Positions 34,203 through 42,869 of a stretch of 64,000 bases of DNA are shown piece by piece. Numbering within the stretch: the first letter of the stretch is position 1; every line of letters begins with the position of its first letter. The notes under the pieces are model-generated. The model was given only the letters and a program-made list of their open reading frames with translations, did no database searches and was not told where the DNA came from. This stretch comes from Actinobacillus porcinus (GTDB lineage: Bacteria; Pseudomonadota; Gammaproteobacteria; Enterobacterales; Pasteurellaceae), in the NCBI RefSeq assembly GCF_901764995.1, contig NZ_CABFKI010000010.1, forward strand, positions 1 through 64,000, in the 5' to 3' direction. The translations under genes were made by a program, and so were the position numbers.

Positions 34203-36812
34203 TTAGCGTTTTGAATAAAAATAGTTAAATAACGGAATAACAAAATTACCTTTGTATTTTTCAATCCCATTTTCACCTAGTGAAATCGTAATTTGTTTTA
34301 ACGCATTATTACGTTGCTCAGGGTTTAATTTATCCACCACATAACGTGCCGTACGATAATAAAAACGGCTACGCCACATTGTGTTTTCAATATTCGTTGA
34401 ATTATCTGCTTGTTCCGCCAAACGAATTAAAGAATACAAATAAGATGTTGAAATTTGATATGCTTTTGCCAAGCGGTGAATTTCATTTTCCAAATCGCAA
34501 AGTGATTGCCAATTTTCCCATTTCACCGTTTTATTAAAAATGGTTACCGCATTTTTGCCTGCATCAATCCCTTTCGCCTTTTCAAGGGCATCTTCCGCTA
34601 AATCGCCTAAACGAGGAACCGGTAACCCGACTTTACTCATTACCATTCCGGCAGAAAAATGAATATCCGCATTTTCAGCCACATAGTGGCGGAATTCTTC
34701 GTGCATTTCGCCTGCCATTTTTTGCGTTGCTTGCCAAGGCCCAATTAAAAAGAAATCATCACCACCGGCAAACACCGTGTACATATTCGGGCTATGTTGC
34801 TGGCAATAAGTCGGTAACCACAAACTGAAAAATTGGTTCATTTGTCGTGAAAGTGCTGCCATTTTCGCAAAAGTTGGCGTTTTTAAGCCGGTTTGGAAAA
34901 TCGTGCCTAAATTGTCCACATCGCCTTTTAAGGTCATCAATGCCGCCGAACCTTCGTATTTTTCGCCGTTTAATTGGCGATCTTCACAAGCGATAAAATC
35001 AAAGGCTTTAATTTTATCGATTTCAATTTCCGCTAAATCTGCATTTTGATATTTATCAGACGTATATTCATCAGCAAGGCTAAATTTAGCCACATAACCG
35101 TTAATATAACGGCGTGCATAGCCGTTCCATACGGATTGATCAAGACTATTCGGAATAGAAAAATCCCAGCAGCGATAAAGTTGCTGCGCATTGACCAACT
35201 CGCCAAATTTGCCGGTTTCCGCTTCGTTTTCCGTAAAAATGACGTTGTAGCCGAAAATCGGTAAACTCAAACTGGCAGTTTTGTGGGTTTTAAATATTTC
35301 CGCCGCTGACGCACAGATTAAAATACGGTTTTTCTTGACCAACTGCTCGCCAATGGTAATTTGGTCTTTAGAAATTCGGGATAAACCGCTGTTTTTATCT
35401 TCCGGACGATATTCCGTTTCCGCCGGGAAATAACGGTTTAGGCGGCATATCCCGTAAGGATAACTGATATTTTGTACCGACAACGTGCTATCCGTTAAAT
35501 CTAAACGTTGTAGTTTGGTCTCTTCCAACTGTTCAAATAAGCCTTTAATCAGCGTTTTAAATTTATCGCCGATAAAATCATTACAGCTGGCTTCTTTGTC
35601 GGCTAAACCTAAACCGACTAAGCCGTAAGTATTTTCAACAAACCATTGATTTAATTCATTTTGTACTTGTGCAACGGTGGCTTTAATTTTGGCGGTATTG
35701 GGCGCAACAATCAAAAATTTACCTGCTGCATTGATAATTTGGCTGGTGCTTGGTAATTCGCAGGCTTGCAACAATTTCAAGGCGGCTAATTCGGTAAACA
35801 GTGAAACTTGGAAAGAGCGTCCACGCAATAATTTCGCCGCTTGTTTATTGCTATCGCTACCGCCGGAAAAAATAAAATCTTGAATCCCGAAAAAATCCCC
35901 TTGAATTAACAAGAATTTCTGTTCGTCCCAACTTGCAAAACGATCTGCTAATTTCACCGCTTGATCTTGCCCGGTCTGCTGATTTTCTTCGTGCCAACGC
36001 CAAAGTGCGGTGGCTAATGCCGCCGTTGTTTTGCTGTGATCATACAAAGAAACTTCCGGTTTTACGCCAAACGCTGTTGCAGAAGGAATACTGCCGGTAA
36101 AACATTGGTAGGCGGTATCAAAATGATCGAGCCATATATCCCATTTTTTACGGTGCGATGCCGGCATTTCCGCCAAACCTTGCACAAACTGTTCCCACAA
36201 TTTTAAATAGGCTTTTTGTGCGATTTCATTATTATCGGTTTCGACTTGATGACGAGACACAGGGAAAATCGTTTGTGCGCTTAAGGGCGCAAGCGGATAG
36301 CGAAAAGCAAATGAATTGCTCTCAATTTCCCCCGCACGTTCACTGATTTTGATCTGCTCAAATAAGGTCAATAAACGGGCTTGATAATGATTAGGCGCTT
36401 CGGCTTTGTTGTATTTATCAAACTCTTCACGCTCAAAACCCGAAGCCACACGATCTGCAGTCGCAATCACCCATTGCAAAAAAGTATCGGGTTTATGATG
36501 GGCGGCTGCCGCATTGATAAGAGAGTTGGTAATGCTGTTATCTTTATTTTGTTGGCGTGAAGTGAAAGGATAAAGTTCCCCCTCAATTAACGGTGGTAAA
36601 TAAGGCTCGATTTGGTCAATGGCATAGCCAGTATAAGCAGCGTGAACGTGGGAATGATAATTCCCCTCTTGATTGAAAGGGCAATAAAGCGTTTTGTGGG
36701 CATCAAGCGTATCCTGCGAAATCGGAAGTTTGGCACGCTCTGCAAACTTCCCTAAATCGTGAACCAATGCCGCAAACGCCACACGGCAAGATGCAAAAAG
36801 TAATGATGACAT
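34203..36812 (-). CDS. cas10: Cas10/Csm1, signature subunit and cyclic oligoadenylate synthase
   Basis: An 869-residue protein. The HD nuclease domain begins at once (ALVHDLGKFAERA, His18-Asp19). The second Palm domain carries the cyclase motif GGDD at about 683-686 (VFAGGDDFFLIGP), and KLLRGRSFQVSLFTELAALKLL marks the first Palm. Both activities, ssDNA cleavage and conversion of ATP to cyclic oligoadenylate, look intact, which fits the CARF proteins downstream. ATG 36812 (MSSLLFASCRVAF) has AAAAGGAAG upstream and fits the family start better than ATG 36860. It heads the operon, with TATAAT about 30 bases before the start. Confidence 0.95.
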   Translation of the reverse strand: MSSLLFASCRVAFAALVHDLGKFAERAKLPISQDTLDAHKTLYCPFNQEGNYHSHVHAAYTGYAIDQIEPYLPPLIEGELYPFTSRQQNKDNSITNSLINAAAAHHKPDTFLQWVIATADRVASGFEREEFDKYNKAEAPNHYQARLLTLFEQIKISERAGEIESNSFAFRYPLAPLSAQTIFPVSRHQVETDNNEIAQKAYLKLWEQFVQGLAEMPASHRKKWDIWLDHFDTAYQCFTGSIPSATAFGVKPEVSLYDHSKTTAALATALWRWHEENQQTGQDQAVKLADRFASWDEQKFLLIQGDFFGIQDFIFSGGSDSNKQAAKLLRGRSFQVSLFTELAALKLLQACELPSTSQIINAAGKFLIVAPNTAKIKATVAQVQNELNQWFVENTYGLVGLGLADKEASCNDFIGDKFKTLIKGLFEQLEETKLQRLDLTDSTLSVQNISYPYGICRLNRYFPAETEYRPEDKNSGLSRISKDQITIGEQLVKKNRILICASAAEIFKTHKTASLSLPIFGYNVIFTENEAETGKFGELVNAQQLYRCWDFSIPNSLDQSVWNGYARRYINGYVAKFSLADEYTSDKYQNADLAEIEIDKIKAFDFIACEDRQLNGEKYEGSAALMTLKGDVDNLGTIFQTGLKTPTFAKMAALSRQMNQFFSLWLPTYCQQHSPNMYTVFAGGDDFFLIGPWQATQKMAGEMHEEFRHYVAENADIHFSAGMVMSKVGLPVPRLGDLAEDALEKAKGIDAGKNAVTIFNKTVKWENWQSLCDLENEIHRLAKAYQISTSYLYSLIRLAEQADNSTNIENTMWRSRFYYRTARYVVDKLNPEQRNNALKQITISLGENGIEKYKGNFVIPLFNYFYSKR

Positions 36813-36842
36813 AGTTCTTCCTTTTGGTGATAAGTTGAAAAG

Positions 36843-36888
36843 ATTATAGGCAAATTTCAAAAGGAAAGGAAGAAATGCAAATTTGTAA
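36843..36888 (-). promoter_or_regulatory. cas10 promoter region with half of the shared palindrome
   Basis: TATAAT (complement of 36843-36848) sits about 30 bases before the cas10 ATG. GCAAATTTGTAAT on the plus strand (36877-36889) shares CAAATTTGTAA with the palindromes upstream of csx16 and the adaptation module; its centre is about 36 bases from the -10 centre. No clear -35 is visible, so an activator could act here (inference). Confidence 0.5.
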
Positions 36889-36895
36889 TTCTCGA

Positions 36896-37093
36896 CTATT
36901 TCCCCATCACTTCTTGCGATTTTTCATCCATCTTTACGCTAATTTTGTGATCCACTACCACGTTCATATTAATCGTAATCCCTTCTTTTGGGGTGTCGAG
37001 TTGAATGGTGGGGGTGCAGGCGGATAGCGTAAATAGACTTACTAAGGCTGCAAAAAGTAAAAAGTGCGGTTGTTTTTTAGCAAATTTTTTCAT
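36896..37093 (-). CDS. ynbE: YnbE-like small lipoprotein
   Basis: A 65-residue lipoprotein: signal MKKFAKKQPHFLLFAALVSLFTLSAC with lipobox LSAC, followed by TPTIQLDTPKEGITINMNVVVDHKI, the YnbE core. In E. coli the outer-membrane YnbE multimer completes a bridge with the inner-membrane YdbH for lipid transport. The ATG overlaps the end of ydbH by 4 bases. The usual downstream partner ydbL is not present; the cas10 promoter follows. Confidence 0.85.
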   Translation of the reverse strand: MKKFAKKQPHFLLFAALVSLFTLSACTPTIQLDTPKEGITINMNVVVDHKISVKMDEKSQEVMGK

Positions 37094-39831
37094 TCCGTTT
37101 TTTCCGCTTGTTGGTAAAGTCGATATTCAAGGTTTTGTTCGAATTGCGAGCCATAGTCTATCATTTTCCATAGCTCAAACATATTTTCTTTGTGCGTATA
37201 ATTCAATGTAATGGGGTTATAGGTTTTCTTATCAGGGTTATATCCTTTAATAGACGCGGCAAGATCCATTTCGCCTGTGGGCAAAAGCGTTAATTTGGCG
37301 TTAAAGGTCTCTAAATCCAAATTTTTAACCACATCCACTAAAATGCTTTCTGTCCAACCACCGGCTTTGAGCCCTTTTACAACTTCATCATCTAATTTCA
37401 AATTGAGCTTTTCTGCTTGGGTGATTGTCCCCTGACAAATTAAACATGCTTTATGATTAAACCGAAATGGCAACGTAGCGTTAATACGTCCTTGCATATA
37501 AATTTGATTATATTGCGCCATGGTAAGTACTTTGGATAAATCAATGTTTTTTAGATTTAACACCGCCAATTGTTGTTGTGGCAAGCTGAGCTTATCTACG
37601 GTGACGTCCCCATCAAACACATCCAAATGAACTTGAGAGAGAATTAAGGGTTTCGCCAATGAATTAGGATAATAACCATAGGCGTTCATTTTGGCGCGTT
37701 GGATTTCAAGTGCACCAAGACGAATACTGTCCATATAAAACTTCAATGGTTTTTGTGCTTTGGCTTGTAAAGTAAGATCTTGATAATGCAATGGAAAATC
37801 AATATTTAATCCTTTGATTTCCCCATCGGGCAATTGGATTTCGCCCTTTTTCACTTTCAACTCACCATCCAATAACACCCCATTTTCATCGATCAGAAAA
37901 TCCGTTTTTCCTTTGATAGTGCCGCGATGAATGATCCATTCCCATTTCTGTGGGAATAAGGATTGGAATACTTTAGCAGACTGCTCTTTCCATGCAATTT
38001 TTCCTGTTAACGCCTGTTTTTGGTAATGACCTGAGATCTCCAACGGCCCTAATAATCCTGCCTTCAGCTCGCCGGCTATACTAAAATCCCCAATGGATTT
38101 GCCGTCAATGCCCACGCCAAAAATAGGATGCTCAAAGCGACCACCATAGGCAAATTCAAGCCAATCCGTTTGTGCTTGTAACAAACCACGGATTTTCTCT
38201 TTTTCGTAATCCCAACGTAAACGATCTTTTAACTCGAGAAAAAGGGGCGACATTTTGACTTCTGTAATATTAACATCGCCCGAATTGGCATTCAGTTTTG
38301 TGAGCTCAATGTGGTCTGCTTCCCAAAAACCTAGCCCGTTGAGATTCACCTTAGTTTTCAATGCCTTCCAAATGGCACTCCCTTTAACATTCCAGTCCCA
38401 ACGGTTTGCGGCTTTCAGTTCGGCAGAACGTAAATTTTGCCGTTCATCACGTAAATCAAAGACTGTTTTGACACCGGCAATAAATTCGTGGGCATATCCA
38501 TCCAATTTGAGATCTAATTGTTCAAACTGCGGTGTTGAACCCTGTAAGGTGGCTTGTAAACGCCCTTCTAAACCATAACGCCCGATAACCACGTTATCCA
38601 AAGGTAAACGAACATGAAGTTTAGTCTCCGATTGAACATTATCCATTTTGAAAATCGCGCCTTGACTAAAGACCATCCAAGGCTCAGCAAAAGTACCGCG
38701 TACTTTATATTCCAAATTGGTTTGCGCCACAGTCGTGTTATAGCGTAAGTCGCCGCGGGTTTTAAGATCAAAATGCAGTTGATCAAAGCGTTCCCCACCG
38801 CCAATTTCACCGTTTTGCCCTGAAATCACAATTTCCCCTTTGCCAAATTCGCCAAAGGTTTGAAAAATCATATTTAAATCCGTATTCAGCGGAAGCCACT
38901 GATGTTCAGGCTTTTTAATATTCAGCCCCAAGAATGCTTTCACCGGTTGATAACCGTCAAAAGTCCAGTAAAGCGTTCCCCAAGTCACTTCTAACCCTTT
39001 GTTATTCCAAGTAAAAGGCACATCTAACAAGGGCTGATTACGGACAAGATCTTGCCCACTGATTTGCCCTTTTTCACCTTGCCAGCTTAACCCTACCGTT
39101 CCTTTCGCCACCGAAAAATCCGCATTATCCCAAGAAACATCGAGAGAGCCTTGTTGCGGCAAGGCTAATAGGTTATTTTCCAGCTGTATTGAAGACGTAA
39201 GATGATAGGTTTTCTGTGGTTCGGGTTGATAATCGGTTTGCCCTTGCCAACGCCATAATCCATTTGCCGGGGTTAATTCAGAATGATGTTGCAAAATCAC
39301 CGCACTTTCTGCTTTGACTTGAGCGGAAAATCGTAAGGCTTCGCCTGTATATTGGGCGTTCAATGCAATATCAGCTTGCAATAATTGTTGTAAATTTGAT
39401 TGTGTCAGACTCGCCGTGTTTTTGAGCTGAAAATGCGAGACATCCACTTCGCTGATTGGCAACGCGGCAAAAAGTGCGGTTAAATCTACCGCACTTTGCG
39501 AGTTTGGATCGGTCGGTAATTGCGTGACACAACCATAATCTAGGGTGAGATTTTCGATATTTAAGCGTCTAAAATTCCACCAATTTAGCTTTACTTGCTC
39601 GGCATCCGCAAGGAGGCAAGTTGGGGTTTGAAGCTTAAGATGAGCCAGTTGCAGACCCGTGAGTTTAAGTTGCCATGAGTCTGCAAGCTGAAGAGAATAA
39701 TCAGGGGCTAAAAAACGGTTAGCGAGCTGTTCTGCCTGTTTGGGTGAAAACCACCAAGGAAGCGTTAAAATTAACGCGACCAAGAATAAAATCCCACCAC
39801 CAATCAAGCCTAACAGCCAACGCTTCCACAT
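37090..39831 (-). CDS. ydbH: YdbH-family AsmA-like intermembrane phospholipid transport protein
   Basis: A 913-residue protein with one N-terminal membrane helix (LLGLIGGGILFLVALILTLPWW) and a long periplasmic beta-groove-type region. The C-terminal GKIAWKEQSAKVFQSLFPQKWEW..GTIKGKTDFLID and ITLNYTHKENMFELWKMIDYGSQFEQNLE are typical of YdbH. It belongs to the AsmA-like proteins moving phospholipid between membranes. It pairs with ynbE. An inverted pair of uptake signals (39470-39497) lies inside its coding sequence. Confidence 0.85.
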   Translation of the reverse strand: MWKRWLLGLIGGGILFLVALILTLPWWFSPKQAEQLANRFLAPDYSLQLADSWQLKLTGLQLAHLKLQTPTCLLADAEQVKLNWWNFRRLNIENLTLDYGCVTQLPTDPNSQSAVDLTALFAALPISEVDVSHFQLKNTASLTQSNLQQLLQADIALNAQYTGEALRFSAQVKAESAVILQHHSELTPANGLWRWQGQTDYQPEPQKTYHLTSSIQLENNLLALPQQGSLDVSWDNADFSVAKGTVGLSWQGEKGQISGQDLVRNQPLLDVPFTWNNKGLEVTWGTLYWTFDGYQPVKAFLGLNIKKPEHQWLPLNTDLNMIFQTFGEFGKGEIVISGQNGEIGGGERFDQLHFDLKTRGDLRYNTTVAQTNLEYKVRGTFAEPWMVFSQGAIFKMDNVQSETKLHVRLPLDNVVIGRYGLEGRLQATLQGSTPQFEQLDLKLDGYAHEFIAGVKTVFDLRDERQNLRSAELKAANRWDWNVKGSAIWKALKTKVNLNGLGFWEADHIELTKLNANSGDVNITEVKMSPLFLELKDRLRWDYEKEKIRGLLQAQTDWLEFAYGGRFEHPIFGVGIDGKSIGDFSIAGELKAGLLGPLEISGHYQKQALTGKIAWKEQSAKVFQSLFPQKWEWIIHRGTIKGKTDFLIDENGVLLDGELKVKKGEIQLPDGEIKGLNIDFPLHYQDLTLQAKAQKPLKFYMDSIRLGALEIQRAKMNAYGYYPNSLAKPLILSQVHLDVFDGDVTVDKLSLPQQQLAVLNLKNIDLSKVLTMAQYNQIYMQGRINATLPFRFNHKACLICQGTITQAEKLNLKLDDEVVKGLKAGGWTESILVDVVKNLDLETFNAKLTLLPTGEMDLAASIKGYNPDKKTYNPITLNYTHKENMFELWKMIDYGSQFEQNLEYRLYQQAEKTE
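39470..39497. repeat. Inverted uptake-signal pair inside ydbH
   Basis: AAAAGTGCGGT and ACCGCACTTT face each other across 7 bases within codons read as AVDLTALF. Paired signals are usual at transcription ends, so the intragenic position is notable. Confidence 0.8.
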
Positions 39832-39887
39832 ACATCTTACCTGAAAAAAATCTTGCTATTACGACAAGTCAAATTGCAGAAAATTCC

Positions 39888-40862
39888 CTATTTACTCAAA
39901 CATTCTGCATAACTGTCGGCGGTAAATTGCAAGAAATTCACATAGGCATTTTTACCGAGCTGAATAACGTCTCCCATAGGATCTAAACGCCCGACTTTTA
40001 CGCCGGTGTTTTTGCTCAAGGTATCGATCACTTTCGGGGTAAATTGCGGTTCAGCAAAAAGACAAGCCACTTTATGCTCCGCAATTTCTTCTTTGATATG
40101 CGCTAATTTTTTTGCCCCTGGGGCGACTAATGGATTAATGGTAAATTCACCGATTTGTTTTAAGCCATAAGCATCGTTGAAATAACCATAAGCATCGTGG
40201 AACACATAAAATCCTTTATCCTTGTAAGCGGACAGTTGGGATTTAATTTGCTCATTTTTAGCCGTTAAAGTGCGGTTAAACTTCGCCAAGTTTTCTGCAA
40301 TTTGGGCTTTTTGTGCGGGAAATTTTTCACTCAATTTTTCTGCCAGTTGATGGGCGATCACGTTGCTGATTTCCGGCGAATACCAAATATGCCAGTTTAC
40401 CGTTAACCCGTTTTCATCGACTTCGTGTTTATGGGCGTGGTCATGGTCATGGTCATGGTCATGGTCATGGTCATGGTCATGGTCATGGTCATGGTCATGG
40501 TCATGGTCATCATGATGATGTGCTGCGGAACGACCAAGTAAAGCCTTTACCGCCTCTAACTTAGCAAGTTCAATCACCTTGTTCTGATCAATCTGATGAA
40601 TACTTTTGTCAAGAAAGCCGTCCACATCTTTGCCAATCCACAACACTAAATCCGCAGACTTGATTTTTTGAACATCTGTCGGTTTTAAATTGTAGTCGTG
40701 GGGCGATGCACCGGCGGGCACAATAACATTCACATTGGTGACATCATCGGCGATGCTCGAAGCAATAAAACCCAAAGGTTTCACTGATGTGACAATTTCC
40801 CCTTGGGCATAAAGGGCTGTACTTAATAAAGTTGTGGCTAAAATAGTCTTCGTAAAATTCAT
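39888..40862 (-). CDS. znuA: Zinc ABC transporter periplasmic binding protein ZnuA
   Basis: A 324-residue periplasmic cluster A-I binding protein. Signal peptide MNFTKTILATTLLSTALYAQG; SVKPLGFIASSIADDVTNVNVIVPAGASPHDYNLKPTDV holds the first zinc histidine. A very long His-Asp repeat (about residues 114-143) forms the metal-gathering loop, and NWHIWYSP, FVFHDAYGYF-like FYVFHDAYGYF and LFAEPQF supply other ligands. It delivers zinc to ZnuBC, which are not in the window. AGGAG precedes ATG. The His-Asp run is encoded by a perfect 6-bp tandem repeat, so its length can vary without frameshift. Confidence 0.93.
   Translation of the reverse strand: MNFTKTILATTLLSTALYAQGEIVTSVKPLGFIASSIADDVTNVNVIVPAGASPHDYNLKPTDVQKIKSADLVLWIGKDVDGFLDKSIHQIDQNKVIELAKLEAVKALLGRSAAHHHDDHDHDHDHDHDHDHDHDHDHDHDHAHKHEVDENGLTVNWHIWYSPEISNVIAHQLAEKLSEKFPAQKAQIAENLAKFNRTLTAKNEQIKSQLSAYKDKGFYVFHDAYGYFNDAYGLKQIGEFTINPLVAPGAKKLAHIKEEIAEHKVACLFAEPQFTPKVIDTLSKNTGVKVGRLDPMGDVIQLGKNAYVNFLQFTADSYAECLSK
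40441..40506. repeat. Hexanucleotide tandem repeat TCATGG x11 in znuA
   Basis: Eleven perfect copies of TCATGG (CCATGA on the coding strand) encode alternating His-Asp. The unit keeps the frame, so slippage alters the length of the zinc-binding loop. Confidence 0.95.
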
Positions 40863-40930
40863 CGTTTAAGCTCCTATTTGAAAATAATTCTCAACAAGAG
40901 TACAAAAATTTAGAAAAAATGCAATAGGGT

Positions 40931-41695
40931 TTATCGCAACAATTTTTCTATCACGCGCGATACGGCAAAAAAACCAAAGGTTGCCGTTACCATGGTTGCG
41001 GCACCAAAACCATTGGCGCAATTCATTGTGGCGGATACCACACAACCTTCGCTCATTTTGGGGAAAATCAACGGTTGCGTAGAGAAAACGCAATCTACCC
41101 CAAATTTACGCTTAGGATTTTGGCTAAAATGGTAATCCTTGCGCAAAGTTGACCGCACTTTTGACATGAGAGGATCTTGAATAGTTTTCGTTAAATCCGC
41201 GATTTGAATTTGAGTGGGATCCGTTTGACCGCCGGCACCGCCAATGGTAATCACAGGAATTTTATGGCGTTTGCAATAGGCAATCAGTGCGGCTTTGGTC
41301 TTTACATTATCAATGGCATCAATCACATAGTCATAACCGCCACTAAGATATTCCGCCAAATTTTCTTGAGTGAGAAAATCATCAATAATTTGTACATCAC
41401 ATTCGGGATTGATAAGTGCCACTCGGTCGCGCATCACTTCTGTTTTGAGTTGCCCAATATTTCCTGTCATTGCGTGAATTTGGCGGTTGATATTGGTGAC
41501 GCAAATATCATCCATATCGATCATGGTTATTTTGCCAATTCCCGAACGAGCCAACGCTTCTACCACCCAAGAACCTACGCCGCCAATACCAATAACGCAA
41601 ATATGGGCTTGACGTAAACGCGCCAAGCCTTCTGCGGTATAAAGGCGGCCAATGCCGCCGAATCGTTGTTCGTAATTATCAATACGTTCTGTCAT
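40931..41695 (-). CDS. tcdA: tRNA threonylcarbamoyladenosine dehydratase TcdA (CsdL)
   Basis: A 254-residue E1/MoeB-like enzyme that forms cyclic t6A37 in tRNA using ATP. The Rossmann motif ICVIGIGGVGSWVVEALARSGIG, IDMDDICVTNINRQ, DAIDNVKTKAALI and the C-terminal GFGAATMVTATFGFFA match TcdA. ATG 41695 (MTERIDNYEQRFGG) overlaps the mltA stop as TAATG, so it is translationally coupled to mltA; the longer frame starting 15 bases upstream is rejected. Confidence 0.92.
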   Translation of the reverse strand: MTERIDNYEQRFGGIGRLYTAEGLARLRQAHICVIGIGGVGSWVVEALARSGIGKITMIDMDDICVTNINRQIHAMTGNIGQLKTEVMRDRVALINPECDVQIIDDFLTQENLAEYLSGGYDYVIDAIDNVKTKAALIAYCKRHKIPVITIGGAGGQTDPTQIQIADLTKTIQDPLMSKVRSTLRKDYHFSQNPKRKFGVDCVFSTQPLIFPKMSEGCVVSATMNCANGFGAATMVTATFGFFAVSRVIEKLLR

Positions 41696-42804
41696 TAGCG
41701 TAGCACCCAAACCCGTCCGTAATGTTTAGACAAACCTGAAATATGACCGGCTTGATCACCAATGCCACGATATAAGTCGAAATGGTGATGATTTACCGCA
41801 CCGCCCACATCTAACGCCACCATCAAATGTAGTTTATGTTCGCCTGTCCAATTTCCATCATTGTCCATTTGTGGTACTTCCACTAACAACACTGTCCCCA
41901 TCGGTATCAAATGACGATCGGCTGCCACTGATGCCATTGGCACTAATGGGACGCCAGCCGCCCCTTTCACTTTGCCCGAAGGATCGTACTTGAAGAAAAC
42001 ATAAGATGGGTTACGCTCCAGCAAACCTTGTAAGCGAGACGGGTTACGCGCTGCCCAATCGCGAATCGCTTGAATAGACATTTTCTCTTTTGGAATTTCG
42101 CCATCTTCCACTAATAAACGACCAACGGAATAATAAGGGAAACCGTTTTGCCCCGCATAAGCAAAATATTGTAACTGCCCATTGCCGTAATCCACATAAC
42201 CACTGCCTTGTACGCCAAGTAAGAAATTATCAATCATGGAATTGCTATAAGCCAGCTCTAAGCCTTTCCCTGCTAAAGCACCAGCATAAATCTGCGCGCG
42301 ACTAAAGCGTTTGTTTGCAGGTAAGGAATAAATCGGCTGGTTAAATTCCCCCTGTTTTGAGCCACGGACTTTGATGACCGGTGAATAATATCCTGTCATC
42401 AACACATTTTGGAAACCATCCATACCCGACATAATTTGTGGACGAATCCCAAAGTTCGCCAGCTCATTCACATCTGCCCCGGATACGACCCATTGCTGAA
42501 TACGACTATAATTTTCGGCAAAATTAGCCATAATTTTGCCCGAATAACTCCGCACATTGGACAACTGCGTTAAGAAATCCCCTTGATTCACAATGCCGCT
42601 CTCATTATCAATACGAGAAACTGTGGTAAATGGGGTTGAACTGTAATGACGCCCTTGATATTTTGCGCCAAATTGCATCATTTCTTGCTGTGTATTGGTT
42701 GCTGCGCGTTGAGCGCTCTTCGGTGCATTGTTAGAAGACGAACAAGCCGTCAAAATACAGGCTGACAGCAATGCCATTGCTTTAAATGCTAAATTTTTTT
42801 TCAT
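41695..42804 (-). CDS. mltA: Membrane-bound lytic murein transglycosylase A
   Basis: A 369-residue outer-membrane lipoprotein (lipobox LTAC after MKKNLAFKAMALLSACI). MltA motifs include LMTGYYSPVIKVRG, QGSGYVDYGNGQ, NPSYVFFKY and the 3D-domain end MVALDVGGAVNHHHFDLYRGIGDQAGHISG containing the catalytic aspartate. It cleaves peptidoglycan glycan strands with 1,6-anhydro ends. AGGA stands before ATG. It is the first gene of a two-gene unit with tcdA. Confidence 0.93.
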   Translation of the reverse strand: MKKNLAFKAMALLSACILTACSSSNNAPKSAQRAATNTQQEMMQFGAKYQGRHYSSTPFTTVSRIDNESGIVNQGDFLTQLSNVRSYSGKIMANFAENYSRIQQWVVSGADVNELANFGIRPQIMSGMDGFQNVLMTGYYSPVIKVRGSKQGEFNQPIYSLPANKRFSRAQIYAGALAGKGLELAYSNSMIDNFLLGVQGSGYVDYGNGQLQYFAYAGQNGFPYYSVGRLLVEDGEIPKEKMSIQAIRDWAARNPSRLQGLLERNPSYVFFKYDPSGKVKGAAGVPLVPMASVAADRHLIPMGTVLLVEVPQMDNDGNWTGEHKLHLMVALDVGGAVNHHHFDLYRGIGDQAGHISGLSKHYGRVWVLR

Positions 42805-42869
42805 TAAACTATCCTAAAGGTAATAACCGCGAAAAAGGGGCATTATAGCAAAGAATAAGCCACTAAAAT

